This document shows, piece by piece, positions 7,393-16,941 of a stretch of DNA of 64,000 nucleotides (positions are counted from its first letter, which is position 1; every line of letters begins with the position of its first letter). The stretch is from Hellea sp039977295 (lineage in GTDB: Bacteria > Pseudomonadota > Alphaproteobacteria > Caulobacterales > Maricaulaceae): contig JBDWDN010000009.1 of the NCBI GenBank assembly GCA_039977295.1, positions 620,001 through 684,000 on the forward strand. The letters run 5' to 3'. The notes below the pieces were generated by a model. It had not been told where the DNA came from. It saw only the letters and a list, made by a program, of their open reading frames with translations, and made no database searches. The translations under genes were made by a program, and so were the position numbers.

Positions 7393-8615
7393 GATACTAC
7401 CTCAGTAATTGCAACGTCAGAAACTCTTGTATCGACTATGACAGCTGTCGATATTTGGCCTAACAAATTAACGGTCGTCCGCATCATGTCTGGAATGCGG
7501 TCAATGCCCAGCATGAAAGCTAATCCAGCAACGGGCACGCCAATCGCGTCAAGGGCGGGCGCCATTGTTACAACGCTTGAGGACGGCACTGGCGCGACAG
7601 TCAATGACACTAAGAATGTTGCAAATATTGCGGCGCCAACTGCAGCCAAGGGAATTGGCACACCGTATAAATGCGCCAAAAAGACAATCGCAGCGCCCTG
7701 GAATAAGGCACTGCCCGGCCGGTACATTGAAGCCCCCAGAGGAATGACAAGATCCGCAACAGTTTCGGAAACGCCAAGGTTCTTGGTAGTTTCCTCCAAT
7801 GTCACAGGAATGGCGGCAGCTGTGCTTGTGGTTGAAAAAGCAATGGATGTTGCGCCCATTGTGCCCTTCAGGAATTTAACAGGGCGCAGTTTTGCAATCA
7901 GCATGAGCAGCGGTAAGAATACACATACCACTAAAAGAATTAGTCCCATAAAGACGCAGATGATGAAAACTCCCAGGCTTTGGATGAGCTCCCATCCTAG
8001 CAGGGCCGTCGCCGGCGCAATCAAGCCGAAGATACCAATAGGCGCCGTATAGAGTATCCACCACACAAGTTTAATCAGAGCTTCGCTAACATCCTCCGCC
8101 GCTGTGACCATTCTCTCTCTACGGGCCTTTGGCAGCGTCCCAGATGCCGCCGCAAGCAAAGCTGTAAAAACTATCAACGGCAAAATGGTGCCTTCTGCGG
8201 CTGCGGCGAAGGGGTTAGGCGGCACTAAGCTGACAATAAAATCCGTAATACTTTGCAATTTGGGTAGCGGCATCGCCTCTGCTGTTGGCATTTTTATTTC
8301 AGGCGCAAACCTAAGACCAGCCGCCATGACAGCCATCCCGATGACAATAGCGGGAATGAGCGATATCCAATAAAAACCGAGCGTCAGTCCTCCGATCTTT
8401 CCTAACTTTCGCGGATCCCCCAAGCGCGCGATACTCGCAAAAATAACCGAAACGACAAGCGGAATGACAACCATCTTAATCGCATTGATGAACAATTTTC
8501 CAAGCGGCGCGGATTCTCGCGCAATAGCGTGTAAAATAGGATTACCTGTCATCGCAGCACCAAGCCCGACGGCAAGGCCTAAGAAAAGCCCCAGGGCTAT
8601 AAGTTTATTCAGCAT
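7389..8615 (-). CDS. Dicarboxylate/amino acid:cation symporter (DAACS family)
   Basis: A 408-aa inner-membrane transporter of the GltP/DctA (SLC1-like) family. The N-terminal helices, the ARESAPLGKLFINAIKMVVIPLV segment, the serine-rich motif region (MGATSIAFSTTSTAAAIPVT) and the late PLGASMYRPGSALFQG segment (family: N-M-D-G; here M-Y-R-P-G) are visible. The last deviates from the usual nMdGt and may signal an altered substrate. It couples uptake of acidic amino acids or C4 acids to Na+/H+. It overlaps the D-aminoacylase gene by 11 nt upstream and the RidA gene by 4 nt downstream, so transport is part of the same D-amino-acid operon. Confidence 0.93.
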   Translation of the reverse strand: MLNKLIALGLFLGLAVGLGAAMTGNPILHAIARESAPLGKLFINAIKMVVIPLVVSVIFASIARLGDPRKLGKIGGLTLGFYWISLIPAIVIGMAVMAAGLRFAPEIKMPTAEAMPLPKLQSITDFIVSLVPPNPFAAAAEGTILPLIVFTALLAAASGTLPKARRERMVTAAEDVSEALIKLVWWILYTAPIGIFGLIAPATALLGWELIQSLGVFIICVFMGLILLVVCVFLPLLMLIAKLRPVKFLKGTMGATSIAFSTTSTAAAIPVTLEETTKNLGVSETVADLVIPLGASMYRPGSALFQGAAIVFLAHLYGVPIPLAAVGAAIFATFLVSLTVAPVPSSSVVTMAPALDAIGVPVAGLAFMLGIDRIPDMMRTTVNLLGQISTAVIVDTRVSDVAITEVVS

Positions 8616-10194
8616 CTTGATGATCCCTTTCGCAGCGCCTTAATACTTGTCCAGGCAAGCTGGATTGAGCTTCCCCATTTGCAATGACCGCCTCTCCATT
8701 AATCAGGAGGTATGACACACCGCCTGATAATTCAGAAGGGTTTTGATAATCCGCTTTTGGCGAAAATGTTGCGGGGTCCAGAATAGCAATATCTGCTTTA
8801 TATCCAACTTTGAGATAACCTCGGTCGCAAATCCCAAATGTATCAGCGACAAGGCCGCTGCTTCGGTAGAAGAAGGTTTCAACTGGCATAAGATTTTTAT
8901 TGATGACGTATTCGCGAAACTTTTTAGGAAAACTCGCATATTTACGAGGATGACCCGAGCTTCCATCTGAGCTCGTCATCACCCAATCTTGCTGCATGAA
9001 ATTCTCAATATCAGAGGGGCTCATATTGAAGGAAGCAATGCGAGCATCTCCCTCTCGGGCTAGCTTAAGAGCCGTATCGACGGGCGATAGCTTATATTTT
9101 TTTGCGAGCGCGCCAAGTGTCTGACCTTTCCATTCGGGATTTGTTTGTGTGATGAGCACAGCTTCTGGGCCGCCGCGTTTTCGCAGATTCTCTGTGGTCT
9201 CCGACTTTATACGGCCATACAATTCTGGATCATTTAAGCGCTTTAAATAGTCTTGTTTTGAGCCTGCCTTAACCCAGCGGGGAATTAAAGCATTTGAAAT
9301 CCGCGTGCCGGAAGCGCGCCATGGATATTGATCTGCGGTGATTTTCACGCCCTCCGCACGGGCGGTTTCGATATTAGCAATTAAGACATCACTCTTCCCC
9401 CAAACATCAACGCCTAAAGCTTTGATATGCGCTATGTTGGCCGAGATATCAGCTTGTCTTGCGATTTCAATGACCTCATCGACCGCAGCCTCTAATCCAA
9501 TATTATAAGTGGCTTCATCCCGGATATGGCTATCATAAACCCCACCATGTTTCGCGGCTGTCTTCGCCAGCGCAATAACTTCTTCTGTATTAGAAAAGCT
9601 TCCCGGCGCGTAAAACAGGCCCGTAGATAGGCCCAGAGCGCCAGCCTCCATAGCTTGTCCAATCTTCGCTCTCATTTCGGAAAGTTCAGCCTCCGTTGGC
9701 GCGCGTTTATCGCCCCCCATAACGGATTTGCGCAAGGCCCCATGGCCGATGAATAACGCCGTATTAGTTCCTATTCCGCTCGTGTTTAGATCAGCCATTT
9801 GCTGCTTAACATTGGGATCTCCAAAACCGTCATTGCCATTTACAACAGTGGTTACGCCTTGGAATTGATAATTTCTATTTCCTCGCGTCTCAGGGTCCTT
9901 GCTGGTCAACTCTGCCATACTATGTGTGTGAGGATCGATGAAACCAGGGAGCACATAGAAACCTTTAACATCTAGTGTTTTGGAAGCATCAATATGATTA
10001 GCCCGCTCCCCAATATATATAATTTCGTCATCTTTGATGGCAATCGTCAGATATTGGGCTGGTGAATTATCCCCAATAAAAACGGCTCCATTTTTGATTA
10101 ATATATCAGCTTGAAGTTTTGCCTCAGGTTCCCCTTGGCACCCCCCTAATCCTATCGTTAAAACCGAGGTTAAAACTAGGAAAGATCGTCTCAT
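8605..10194 (-). CDS. N-acyl-D-amino-acid deacylase (D-aminoacylase) lipoprotein
   Basis: A 529-aa amidohydrolase with an N-terminal lipobox (LGGC, Cys19), so it is probably anchored in the periplasm. The metal site H89-T-H91 (FIDPHTHS) is followed by the D-aminoacylase strand QGVTTVVNGNDGFG; later landmarks include YDSHIRDEATYN, ANIAHIKALG and MTSSDGSSGHPR. In characterised D-aminoacylases the corresponding loop is GNCG, with Cys as a zinc ligand; here it reads GNDG (Asp122). It removes N-acyl groups from D-amino acids. Its ATG overlaps the M14 peptidase stop by 4 nt, and its own end overlaps the symporter start. Together with DadA this implies hydrolysis followed by oxidative deamination. 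Confidence 0.92.
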   Translation of the reverse strand: MRRSFLVLTSVLTIGLGGCQGEPEAKLQADILIKNGAVFIGDNSPAQYLTIAIKDDEIIYIGERANHIDASKTLDVKGFYVLPGFIDPHTHSMAELTSKDPETRGNRNYQFQGVTTVVNGNDGFGDPNVKQQMADLNTSGIGTNTALFIGHGALRKSVMGGDKRAPTEAELSEMRAKIGQAMEAGALGLSTGLFYAPGSFSNTEEVIALAKTAAKHGGVYDSHIRDEATYNIGLEAAVDEVIEIARQADISANIAHIKALGVDVWGKSDVLIANIETARAEGVKITADQYPWRASGTRISNALIPRWVKAGSKQDYLKRLNDPELYGRIKSETTENLRKRGGPEAVLITQTNPEWKGQTLGALAKKYKLSPVDTALKLAREGDARIASFNMSPSDIENFMQQDWVMTSSDGSSGHPRKYASFPKKFREYVINKNLMPVETFFYRSSGLVADTFGICDRGYLKVGYKADIAILDPATFSPKADYQNPSELSGGVSYLLINGEAVIANGEAQSSLPGQVLRRCERDHQDAE

Positions 10195-11429
10195 TGCCCG
10201 GTCTCGTGCTTAAGTAAAAGCGCCATCATTTCTTCCGCAAACACCTTGGCGGATAGATCAATTGCGGTACGGTCAGTCTCATCGCCAACTTCATATGTAA
10301 TCGACGAAATGCCGTAAGTGTCATACATATAATTTTTGGAAATAGGCTTACCCGAATTATGGCGCGCCTCACGAGTGAATGTATAGACCTTGTCATCTAA
10401 ACGATCATCCACATTTTTAAGCCAATCGCGCGCGAAAAATGGCGGGCTTGTCGGTTCACTATCCGCTTGCGTGTAGAGAAGGTTTCGCTGCGTTGAATGA
10501 AAATCGAGGAAGAAGGCAATTTTATCGTGCTGCGTTTCAAATCGTTTAAAAGCGTTTTTAACAGCTTGGGTTTCAGGCTGGCTAAAGGGTCCCCAATCGC
10601 GGTTTAGATCCATCAAGCCTTTGCTAAATCGCCAATGCCCCGCTTTGACGCCGTCAGGATTCATCATCGGGATAATCAAAACATTAAAATGCTCTCTAAA
10701 GCGCTTAGCAAGCGGGCTATCGCCCAAGACCGTTTCCGAAAATGGGATTAGGGCCAGTGCGCCCGTGACTTCTGGCGGATGTTGCCGCCCAACCCAAACA
10801 ACATAGGGTTTTTCCATCGCCGCATCAGTCTTTACCTCTAGCATTTGCAGGGGGTAGCCATCGCGGGAATTACCAATCACAGACTGGGTTACAAAGGGGA
10901 TCTTGGCCATCTTGGCGGTCCATTTGTCATGCGCCGCCGCGGAAAAAATCTCTTGCGCAGAGACGAAAAACGGGCGGCCATCTGTTTGTAAACGAATATC
11001 CACTTTGTCTGCGCTTTTCTTAGTAACGTTACGGCTTGGGATCACTTCCCAATTCACGCTGTCATAACTTATTTTGGGATTATATCTATGTTTCCCATTT
11101 TCATAGTTGAGACGAATACGAATATCGGCGGTCGTTTTGGGGTCAACCCTAAATCCGTACCACGCACTATTATTGATGGCGACCCCTTGGGGGTCAGTCT
11201 TTGCCTCAGGCCTAATCGTCAATGTAAAAGATGACTTTGTATTTACATCGCACTGATCAACCTTGGCAGCGATATGATCGGCCCTAATTTCAGCGGCTTC
11301 ATTCTCGCAAAGAGCCGATGTTTTGGCTGCCGGCAATTGTGCCTTTGACACATGGGAATCAGGAACGCTAGTGCATGAGGCTAAAAGTAAAAATGAGGCC
11401 GAAAAACTAATCGCTTTAATTAAATGCAT
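10191..11429 (-). CDS. M14-family zinc carboxypeptidase lipoprotein
   Basis: A 412-aa metallopeptidase when started at the ATG at 11429, which has an AGGAAG ribosome site and begins a lipoprotein signal (LLASC, Cys19). A longer frame to 11573 lies inside dadA and is unlikely. An N-terminal beta-sandwich (about 40-190) precedes the M14 catalytic domain. Its zinc motif RQHPPE (family HxxE), DLNRDW, the zinc His in DFHS and the catalytic Glu in ITYEVGDETDR are all present. This architecture is that of the cytosolic-carboxypeptidase (Nna1-like) branch. It probably trims peptides in the periplasm to feed D-aminoacylase and DadA. It overlaps dadA by 14 nt. Confidence 0.9.
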   Translation of the reverse strand: MHLIKAISFSASFLLLASCTSVPDSHVSKAQLPAAKTSALCENEAAEIRADHIAAKVDQCDVNTKSSFTLTIRPEAKTDPQGVAINNSAWYGFRVDPKTTADIRIRLNYENGKHRYNPKISYDSVNWEVIPSRNVTKKSADKVDIRLQTDGRPFFVSAQEIFSAAAHDKWTAKMAKIPFVTQSVIGNSRDGYPLQMLEVKTDAAMEKPYVVWVGRQHPPEVTGALALIPFSETVLGDSPLAKRFREHFNVLIIPMMNPDGVKAGHWRFSKGLMDLNRDWGPFSQPETQAVKNAFKRFETQHDKIAFFLDFHSTQRNLLYTQADSEPTSPPFFARDWLKNVDDRLDDKVYTFTREARHNSGKPISKNYMYDTYGISSITYEVGDETDRTAIDLSAKVFAEEMMALLLKHETGQ

Positions 11430-12669
11430 CTTCTCTTCCTTTAGGTTTAACTGTGTTCTTATGAGCATGACCGATAGCGCTTGCAATTTGCATCGCACTT
11501 CCAGCCGCAAAAGTATAGCCAAGCGAGCCATGTCCTGCGTTGAGATATAGACCTTGGACCTTACTCTCCCCAATGACAGGAACGCCTGAGGGGGTCATCG
11601 GCCGGTAATGCGTCCAATGCGTAATAGGACCTTCAAAATTTGCCGCGATGGGCCAATGCTGCTTCGCAATATCTAGCAATAACTCTCCGCGCGCTTTGAT
11701 CTTTTTGACGCTTTGATTAGCATCGACAAAACCCGCAATACGCATATGCGAGCCAAGGTTAGCGAAAACGAGTTTATTCTTGAGGTCGGTGATACTTGTT
11801 GTTGGCGATTGAGTGGATAGCGGCGCCGTTAGGCTATAACCTTGCATCGGATATATAGGAACCTTCACGCCGAAAGGTTTCAGCAGTGGATTGGGATTAT
11901 TGCCAAGACAGACAATAACCTTATCACAATCATGCATCTCAATATTCGTTCTAACACCAAAATTGCGAGCTGATGTAGTCTCAATATTTTGGATGGTTTG
12001 GCGGAAGTTAAATTTTACGCCGAATTTGTCCTCGCAGGCCTTACGTAACACCTTACAATAGGTGACAGGGTCGAGGGCATTATCGTGGGGGGAATAAATC
12101 CCTCCTAGCAACGCCCCTTGCCATCCCGCCAAAGCAGGTTCAACCTCCCTGCACTCTGCTGCCGTTAAATATCTTTGGCCATGTTCTACGAATCCATCTG
12201 AGCCCTCTCGCTGCATCATCGCGTCATTATCAGACTGAGTCTGCGCAATGACGAGCTTCCCTTGCCCTGTACGGCGAAGGGCATTTTCGGGCAGATCTCG
12301 TTCAAAGGCGGTAATAGCCTCACGGGACAAGCGGGCCAAGGTTAGGCGCGCCTTTTTGTTCTCTTTAAAACGCGCAGCGTTACAATTACGCAAAAATGAG
12401 AGACCCCATTTTAGATAGTCAGGCTTTAATGACAGCCCTAATTGGATGGCAGGGTCGGTTCCCAACAAATAGCCGGGAAGCTTTTTTATCGCGTCGGGCC
12501 CAGAAAATGGATCAACATGGCTATAAGAAAGCTGGGCCCCATTGGCATGACTAGCGCCAGCCGCTACCTCTTTTGCTTTATCAATGACAATAACCTCATG
12601 TCCCAAACGTGCAAGCGCATAGGCGGTAGAAACCCCCACAACACCCGCCCCTAGAACACAGATTTTCAT
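11416..12669 (-). CDS. dadA: D-amino-acid dehydrogenase (DadA-type FAD oxidoreductase)
   Basis: A 417-aa DadA/GlyA-oxidase-like flavoprotein. It starts with KICVLGAGVVGVSTAYAL (FAD-binding GxGxxG) and VIVIDKAKEVAAGASHANGAQLS, the DadA pattern; PMQGYSLTAPL and HWTHYRPMTPSGVPVIG with NAGHGSLGYTFAAGS complete the family signature. It oxidises D-amino acids to 2-oxo acids and ammonia, passing electrons to quinone at the inner membrane. The ATG at 12669 is preferred over an in-frame TTG at 12684. The gene follows the TonB receptor on the same strand after a hairpin. Whether D-Ala or another D-amino acid is preferred cannot be read. A DadX racemase is not next to it. Confidence 0.9.
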   Translation of the reverse strand: MKICVLGAGVVGVSTAYALARLGHEVIVIDKAKEVAAGASHANGAQLSYSHVDPFSGPDAIKKLPGYLLGTDPAIQLGLSLKPDYLKWGLSFLRNCNAARFKENKKARLTLARLSREAITAFERDLPENALRRTGQGKLVIAQTQSDNDAMMQREGSDGFVEHGQRYLTAAECREVEPALAGWQGALLGGIYSPHDNALDPVTYCKVLRKACEDKFGVKFNFRQTIQNIETTSARNFGVRTNIEMHDCDKVIVCLGNNPNPLLKPFGVKVPIYPMQGYSLTAPLSTQSPTTSITDLKNKLVFANLGSHMRIAGFVDANQSVKKIKARGELLLDIAKQHWPIAANFEGPITHWTHYRPMTPSGVPVIGESKVQGLYLNAGHGSLGYTFAAGSAMQIASAIGHAHKNTVKPKGREDAFN

Positions 12670-12751
12670 AGTTTTGAACACCAAACTTTAGACAATGCGC
12701 TCTTGAGCCTTTGAACGAGTCAAAAGTGTAAGAGCTTAGTCGTGAAAAGGA

Positions 12752-12774
12752 TCAGGCGCTGATAAAGCGCCTGA
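12752..12774 (-). terminator. Hairpin between TonB receptor and dadA
   Basis: TCAGGCGC (12752-12759) and GCGCCTGA (12767-12774) form a perfect 8-bp stem with a 7-nt loop. It lies 19 bp past the TonB receptor stop on the minus strand, followed there by ATCCTTTTC. The weak T-tract suggests partial termination, which would lower expression of the catabolic genes relative to the receptor. Confidence 0.55.
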
Positions 12775-12792
12775 AAAATTAGTCTCGAGGTA

Positions 12793-15744
12793 TTAGAACG
12801 TCTTTCGAACACTACCATACCAATACCGGCCACGATTTGAGTGTAAAGCAGAGAAGTATCCCCGGGCAAACTCATCGGCAATTGGCGGTAATTTATTGCC
12901 GACATTTCTGACGCCAAAGCGAAGTCTTACATCGTCAAAGGCCCCGTAAGAGTCGTCATCAAATGTATAATCCGCATATAAATTAACAGTTTTAAATGAG
13001 TCAACTTCTAGGAAATCATAATCAGCGCCCGTTACAGATGTATCTTCAACATCACCAACATATTTATAAAATACGCCTGCGCCCCAATTTCCGCTATCCC
13101 AAGAAATAGAGCCCGTATATCTTAAATCAGGGTTTCCGTTCTGCTTCAGTAGGCTGGACTGTGCCACGACAGGCACAAGAGAACTAATTTCGCCCGCTTC
13201 AATAGCGGCCGTTAACTCATTGCCTCCTGTTGATGGCGTTTGAAAAAACTTGTTTATTTTAGCGACATTGGCTTTCACTTTGAAATGCCCAAGACTGGTA
13301 TCAAAATCAAGCTGTGCTCCAAAATCAATACCTTCGGACTCGCGCAGATCTAGGTTTCTGAAGGTTTGAACAACCCCTATAATATCCCCAGCGCCAGAAG
13401 GATCTAATCCTACAGATGTAAAGAGCGCGGCATCATCCGCGTCGGGTGTTCCCCGCAATACATTTGGATTTGTGCTGCCCTGAACCCGACGAAGATAATC
13501 TAGCGAAATTTCATTTTGGTCAGAGAAAAGCCCTACAAGCCCTTCTTGTTCAATGCGCCAATAATCGGCTGTAAGTGTTAGGTAGTTCGATAGTTCAAAC
13601 GTTGCCCCTAAAGAAAAATTCTTACTTGATTCAGGCTCAAGGTCAGGGCCACCGCCCCGAATACCTTCAACGCCCACATTGTCGCAATTATCATCATTGC
13701 CAAACGCCGTATTGGTTGAGCGGGCAATCGCCTCGCAAAGAATATAATCTTCTCGCCCTGTATTCACCCGGCGAATCTCCGTTGCGTTGATTTGCTCTAG
13801 ATTAGGCGCTCGGAAACCCTCGGAATAAGCTCCCCTAATTTGGAACTGCTCAATCGGGAACCAACTCGCCGCTATTTTCGGCTTCACGACGCTTCCAACA
13901 TCAGAGTAGCTTTCTGCACGCGCTGCGAGTTGAATATCGAAGGAGTGCACAAGAGGCATATTCATATCCGGATTGACCAGCGGTATAGCTAATTCAGCAA
14001 AAGCTGAGAATACATCACGTGAGCCATTTGTATCCGGTGTTGGACTAGACCCCATAACATCTGACCCTAATGTAACGCCTGTAACATCATCGATAAACGG
14101 TGTTGTTCCATCCAAGCGATCATCCCGATCGTCTTGGTAACTTTCATGACGCCATTCCACGCCGACAGCGGCCCCGATATCTCCGCCAGAAATAGTGAAA
14201 AGAGACGGGTTGGAGAACTTTGCATCAGCTAAGGTCAGCTTAGTTGTGCCGTCCCGTTTAACTTCAACAACAAAACTATCTATGGTCGCCGGGTCATTAA
14301 AAGTTGTTGGCGCATTAATATCACCAATACTGCCACCCGCAAAAACGTTATAGGCCGAGGCATCAGTCCTTGAAATCGCATCTTGGAAAAGCGATAGGCT
14401 GACACGATTAGTCCGGTCATTCGTTGTCGCTTCTGAATGCAGAACTGCAGATTCCCAGTCCCAATTAGACATTTGCCCTCTAAAGCCGCCAAGCACGCGG
14501 AAACTATCATTTTTAACGTTAGTCTCGCGTGGTCCTGAATCGGTCGGACGGAAGCGGCCAACACTAATAGCTTCTCCAAAAGGATTGTAGAAAGCTGTCT
14601 CTGGAAGAGTGACAGCATATCGCTGGCTCGTGATAATCTGAGCGACTTCACGACGGCGCGTAAAATCTGCATGGTAATAAGACGCCTCACCAAAGAACTC
14701 CATACCGTTGGCCATCTCGTGATTAACAAACCCAAATAAATTAATGCGGTCAGTATCACCGACAATATCACGGAATGCCGTACGGTTTAGTCTCAAATCG
14801 CCATCAACGGAGCTCCCATTATCGGCACAAACTCCTCCTGGAAGATCTGGCCCGACGCAACCCGAGAAACTATCAGGTTGGATATTGAAATCATTGTCAC
14901 CAATTCCGGCAACTTGGTTACCAGACAACGTTCGGAACGTCCCCCAAGGTGTATCAGTGCTAAGATTTCTTAGCTGCGTATCACCCTCATAAATCGTGCC
15001 TTCAAAGAAGGGTCTAAGGTCCTCCACAATTGCAGAATTACGAAAATCGCTCGCCGGCATGCCGTTACGATGCATAAAATTCCCGAAGATTGAAAAATTT
15101 GTCCTACCGTCATTAAAGTCTTTGCCCCATTTCACAGTACCGCTTGTTTCATTCAAGCTAGTTCCTTCGGACGCTCCATATTGCAGTTGCACTTGGAGGC
15201 CCTCATAGCCATCATCGAGATTATAATTTACAACTCCCGCCACGGCATCAGTACCGTAAACTGCGGATGCGCCATCTCTTAGAACTTCAAGGCGTTTAAT
15301 GCCAGTTACGGGTAGCGCATTAGAGTTTACTGTCACAACAGGCGTTTGATTAACAGCTTGCGTTCCAGGATGATTAACGAGACGCCGTCCATTCAAAAGA
15401 ACAAGAGTGTTACCATCACCAACACCGCGTAAATTTACTGAACCTACATCTCCACGTGCACCATTGACACCCGCTCCAAAATTAGTTTCCGTAAAAGTTA
15501 CGTCGCCTAGTTGCGGTATGGCCGCTAAAAGCTCGTCACCGCTAACGGCTCCTGTTAATTCGATATCAGCTTCACCAAGCGATGTGACAGGCAATATTCC
15601 CGCGATATCAGATCCCTTAATTTGGGTCCCGACGACGACAATTTCGTCTTCCGGCGTGGGCGCGTTTTGGGCTTGCGCCGTGGTGGCCGCCCCTATGAGA
15701 GCGGTGGACAGTAATAGTTGCGATGTCATTGAACGGTAATTCAC
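12793..15744 (-). CDS. TonB-dependent receptor
   Basis: A 983-aa outer-membrane receptor. It has a signal peptide ending at TTAQA (about residue 25), a TonB-box-like EIVVVG, a plug domain with NLRGVGDGNTLVLLNGRRLV and AVYGTDAVAGVVNY, and a 22-strand barrel ending in the aromatic residue F983. The start is a GTG at 15744 with an AAGGGG ribosome site; an ATG five codons in is the alternative. Large receptors of this kind, with SQ-rich and D/N-rich loops, are common in marine alphaproteobacteria for peptides, glycans or chelates. The neighbours (LysR upstream, D-amino-acid enzymes downstream) make a peptide or D-amino-acid conjugate the likely cargo. Confidence 0.95.
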   Translation of the reverse strand: MNYRSMTSQLLLSTALIGAATTAQAQNAPTPEDEIVVVGTQIKGSDIAGILPVTSLGEADIELTGAVSGDELLAAIPQLGDVTFTETNFGAGVNGARGDVGSVNLRGVGDGNTLVLLNGRRLVNHPGTQAVNQTPVVTVNSNALPVTGIKRLEVLRDGASAVYGTDAVAGVVNYNLDDGYEGLQVQLQYGASEGTSLNETSGTVKWGKDFNDGRTNFSIFGNFMHRNGMPASDFRNSAIVEDLRPFFEGTIYEGDTQLRNLSTDTPWGTFRTLSGNQVAGIGDNDFNIQPDSFSGCVGPDLPGGVCADNGSSVDGDLRLNRTAFRDIVGDTDRINLFGFVNHEMANGMEFFGEASYYHADFTRRREVAQIITSQRYAVTLPETAFYNPFGEAISVGRFRPTDSGPRETNVKNDSFRVLGGFRGQMSNWDWESAVLHSEATTNDRTNRVSLSLFQDAISRTDASAYNVFAGGSIGDINAPTTFNDPATIDSFVVEVKRDGTTKLTLADAKFSNPSLFTISGGDIGAAVGVEWRHESYQDDRDDRLDGTTPFIDDVTGVTLGSDVMGSSPTPDTNGSRDVFSAFAELAIPLVNPDMNMPLVHSFDIQLAARAESYSDVGSVVKPKIAASWFPIEQFQIRGAYSEGFRAPNLEQINATEIRRVNTGREDYILCEAIARSTNTAFGNDDNCDNVGVEGIRGGGPDLEPESSKNFSLGATFELSNYLTLTADYWRIEQEGLVGLFSDQNEISLDYLRRVQGSTNPNVLRGTPDADDAALFTSVGLDPSGAGDIIGVVQTFRNLDLRESEGIDFGAQLDFDTSLGHFKVKANVAKINKFFQTPSTGGNELTAAIEAGEISSLVPVVAQSSLLKQNGNPDLRYTGSISWDSGNWGAGVFYKYVGDVEDTSVTGADYDFLEVDSFKTVNLYADYTFDDDSYGAFDDVRLRFGVRNVGNKLPPIADEFARGYFSALHSNRGRYWYGSVRKTF

Positions 15745-15821
15745 GGTAATCCCCTTAGATTGATTTGCCGCAAGGTGGTCAATTTCGAACGTAACAACAA
15801 ATTCTATTGATGTCCCGACCC

Positions 15822-15836
15822 ATAACCTAAGGCTAT
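15822..15836. promoter_or_regulatory. LysR-type T-N11-A box candidate
   Basis: ATAACCTAAGGCTAT is an imperfect inverted repeat (ATAACC/GGCTAT, one mismatch) and fits the T-N11-A consensus of LysR-type regulator sites. It lies about 80 bp upstream of the TonB receptor start and just past the lysR stop, where an activator of the receptor/catabolic operon would bind. Confidence 0.35.
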
Positions 15837-15856
15837 ACAGTCTAGAAAATTGGGAA

Positions 15857-16777
15857 TTATTTTAACAGTAACTTATAGTGTCTTTTTGAACAGAATTCAT
15901 CCATCGCCGCTTTTAACTCACCATTGAACGCAGATTGGAACTTCGTTTTCGGTTCATTAAGGCGCGTTATGACGTCGACTTTAATTTCAATAGATGGCGT
16001 TATTTTTTTGATTTGGAGGCCCGTTAAATCACCTGATAATGCAGTTATCGCATCAATGACGGCAATGCCTGCATTTTGTTTCACGAGCCGTTTCGCGAGG
16101 TGATAGGTCTCTACGACAATTTTACTCTCAACGGGCCCGCCAAAAGCGTCCTCAAGCTTTCGCGTTAGAACCTGCCCAAGAATACTTTTCTGATTGAGTG
16201 TTATGAGGGGAAGGCCTACCAAATTCTCAATCATTAAGACATCTACCTCTGGAAGCTCCATCGCCTCGGGTGCCACGCAAACAAATCCACTTCGGCCAAT
16301 ATGTTGTTTTTGAATTCCAGGAAAACTCGGCGCATCAAAAACTAACCCCATATCTATCATGTTATCCAAAAGAGCTTTTACAACTTGACCAGAGTGCAGA
16401 GTTTCAGTTTCGATCGTGATGTCTGGGTTATTCTTAGCAAATTGCGCCAAAGCCGCGGGGCCAACCTCCAGACCGAAGGCGGGAGTCATTGCAAATCTTA
16501 AATGGCCCGTTTTTAAATTTTTCAAATTCAAAGCAAACCGATCAAGGTCATTTAATCGGTCAAATAAAGGTTCAATTTCTGCAAATAGCTTCTTACCTTT
16601 TTCATTGGGGACAAGCCGCCCTGAAATTCTGTCAAACACTGAAAACCCAAGTTGATCTTCAGCATGTTTGAGGACTTTACTGACGCTAGGCTGGGAGACA
16701 TTGAGCGCGCGAGCGCCGCCGCTCACGGATCCCGTGACATAAACGGCATGAAAAACTTCAATGTGTCTCAATTTCAT
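15857..16777 (-). CDS. LysR-family transcriptional regulator
   Basis: A 306-aa LysR-type regulator. Residues 1-60 form the winged HTH (MKLRHIEVFHAVYVTGSVSG, then ARALNVSQPSVSKVLKHAE), and residues 90-300 form the periplasmic-binding-protein-like effector domain. The sequence is closest in feel to OccR/NocR-type regulators, whose HTH begins with LRHIEVFHAV and which respond to amino acids or opines. It lies directly upstream of and in the same direction as the TonB receptor and D-amino-acid catabolic genes, so it probably senses a D-amino acid or derivative and controls that locus. It is divergent from the BlaI-like gene across a 220-bp gap. Confidence 0.93.
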   Translation of the reverse strand: MKLRHIEVFHAVYVTGSVSGGARALNVSQPSVSKVLKHAEDQLGFSVFDRISGRLVPNEKGKKLFAEIEPLFDRLNDLDRFALNLKNLKTGHLRFAMTPAFGLEVGPAALAQFAKNNPDITIETETLHSGQVVKALLDNMIDMGLVFDAPSFPGIQKQHIGRSGFVCVAPEAMELPEVDVLMIENLVGLPLITLNQKSILGQVLTRKLEDAFGGPVESKIVVETYHLAKRLVKQNAGIAVIDAITALSGDLTGLQIKKITPSIEIKVDVITRLNEPKTKFQSAFNGELKAAMDEFCSKRHYKLLLK

Positions 16778-16941
16778 AAAGTCACAGTTTCATTTCAAAT
16801 GCAGTTACGTCAATGTTAAATATAAAATATCAATATCAGCTAAGTTTGGACTCGTGAGAGAAATAGGTTAACACGTTAAACTATCTTGAAGGGGTCAGTG
16901 ACAATTTCAGACCTCGCGAAACTTCCTCTAACATTACAATT

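Noticed and set aside
7375..8052. 225-codon plus-strand ORF opposite the symporter gene
   Set aside because: Composition is Ala/Thr/Met-rich antisense of membrane helices, and the symporter on the other strand is unmistakable.
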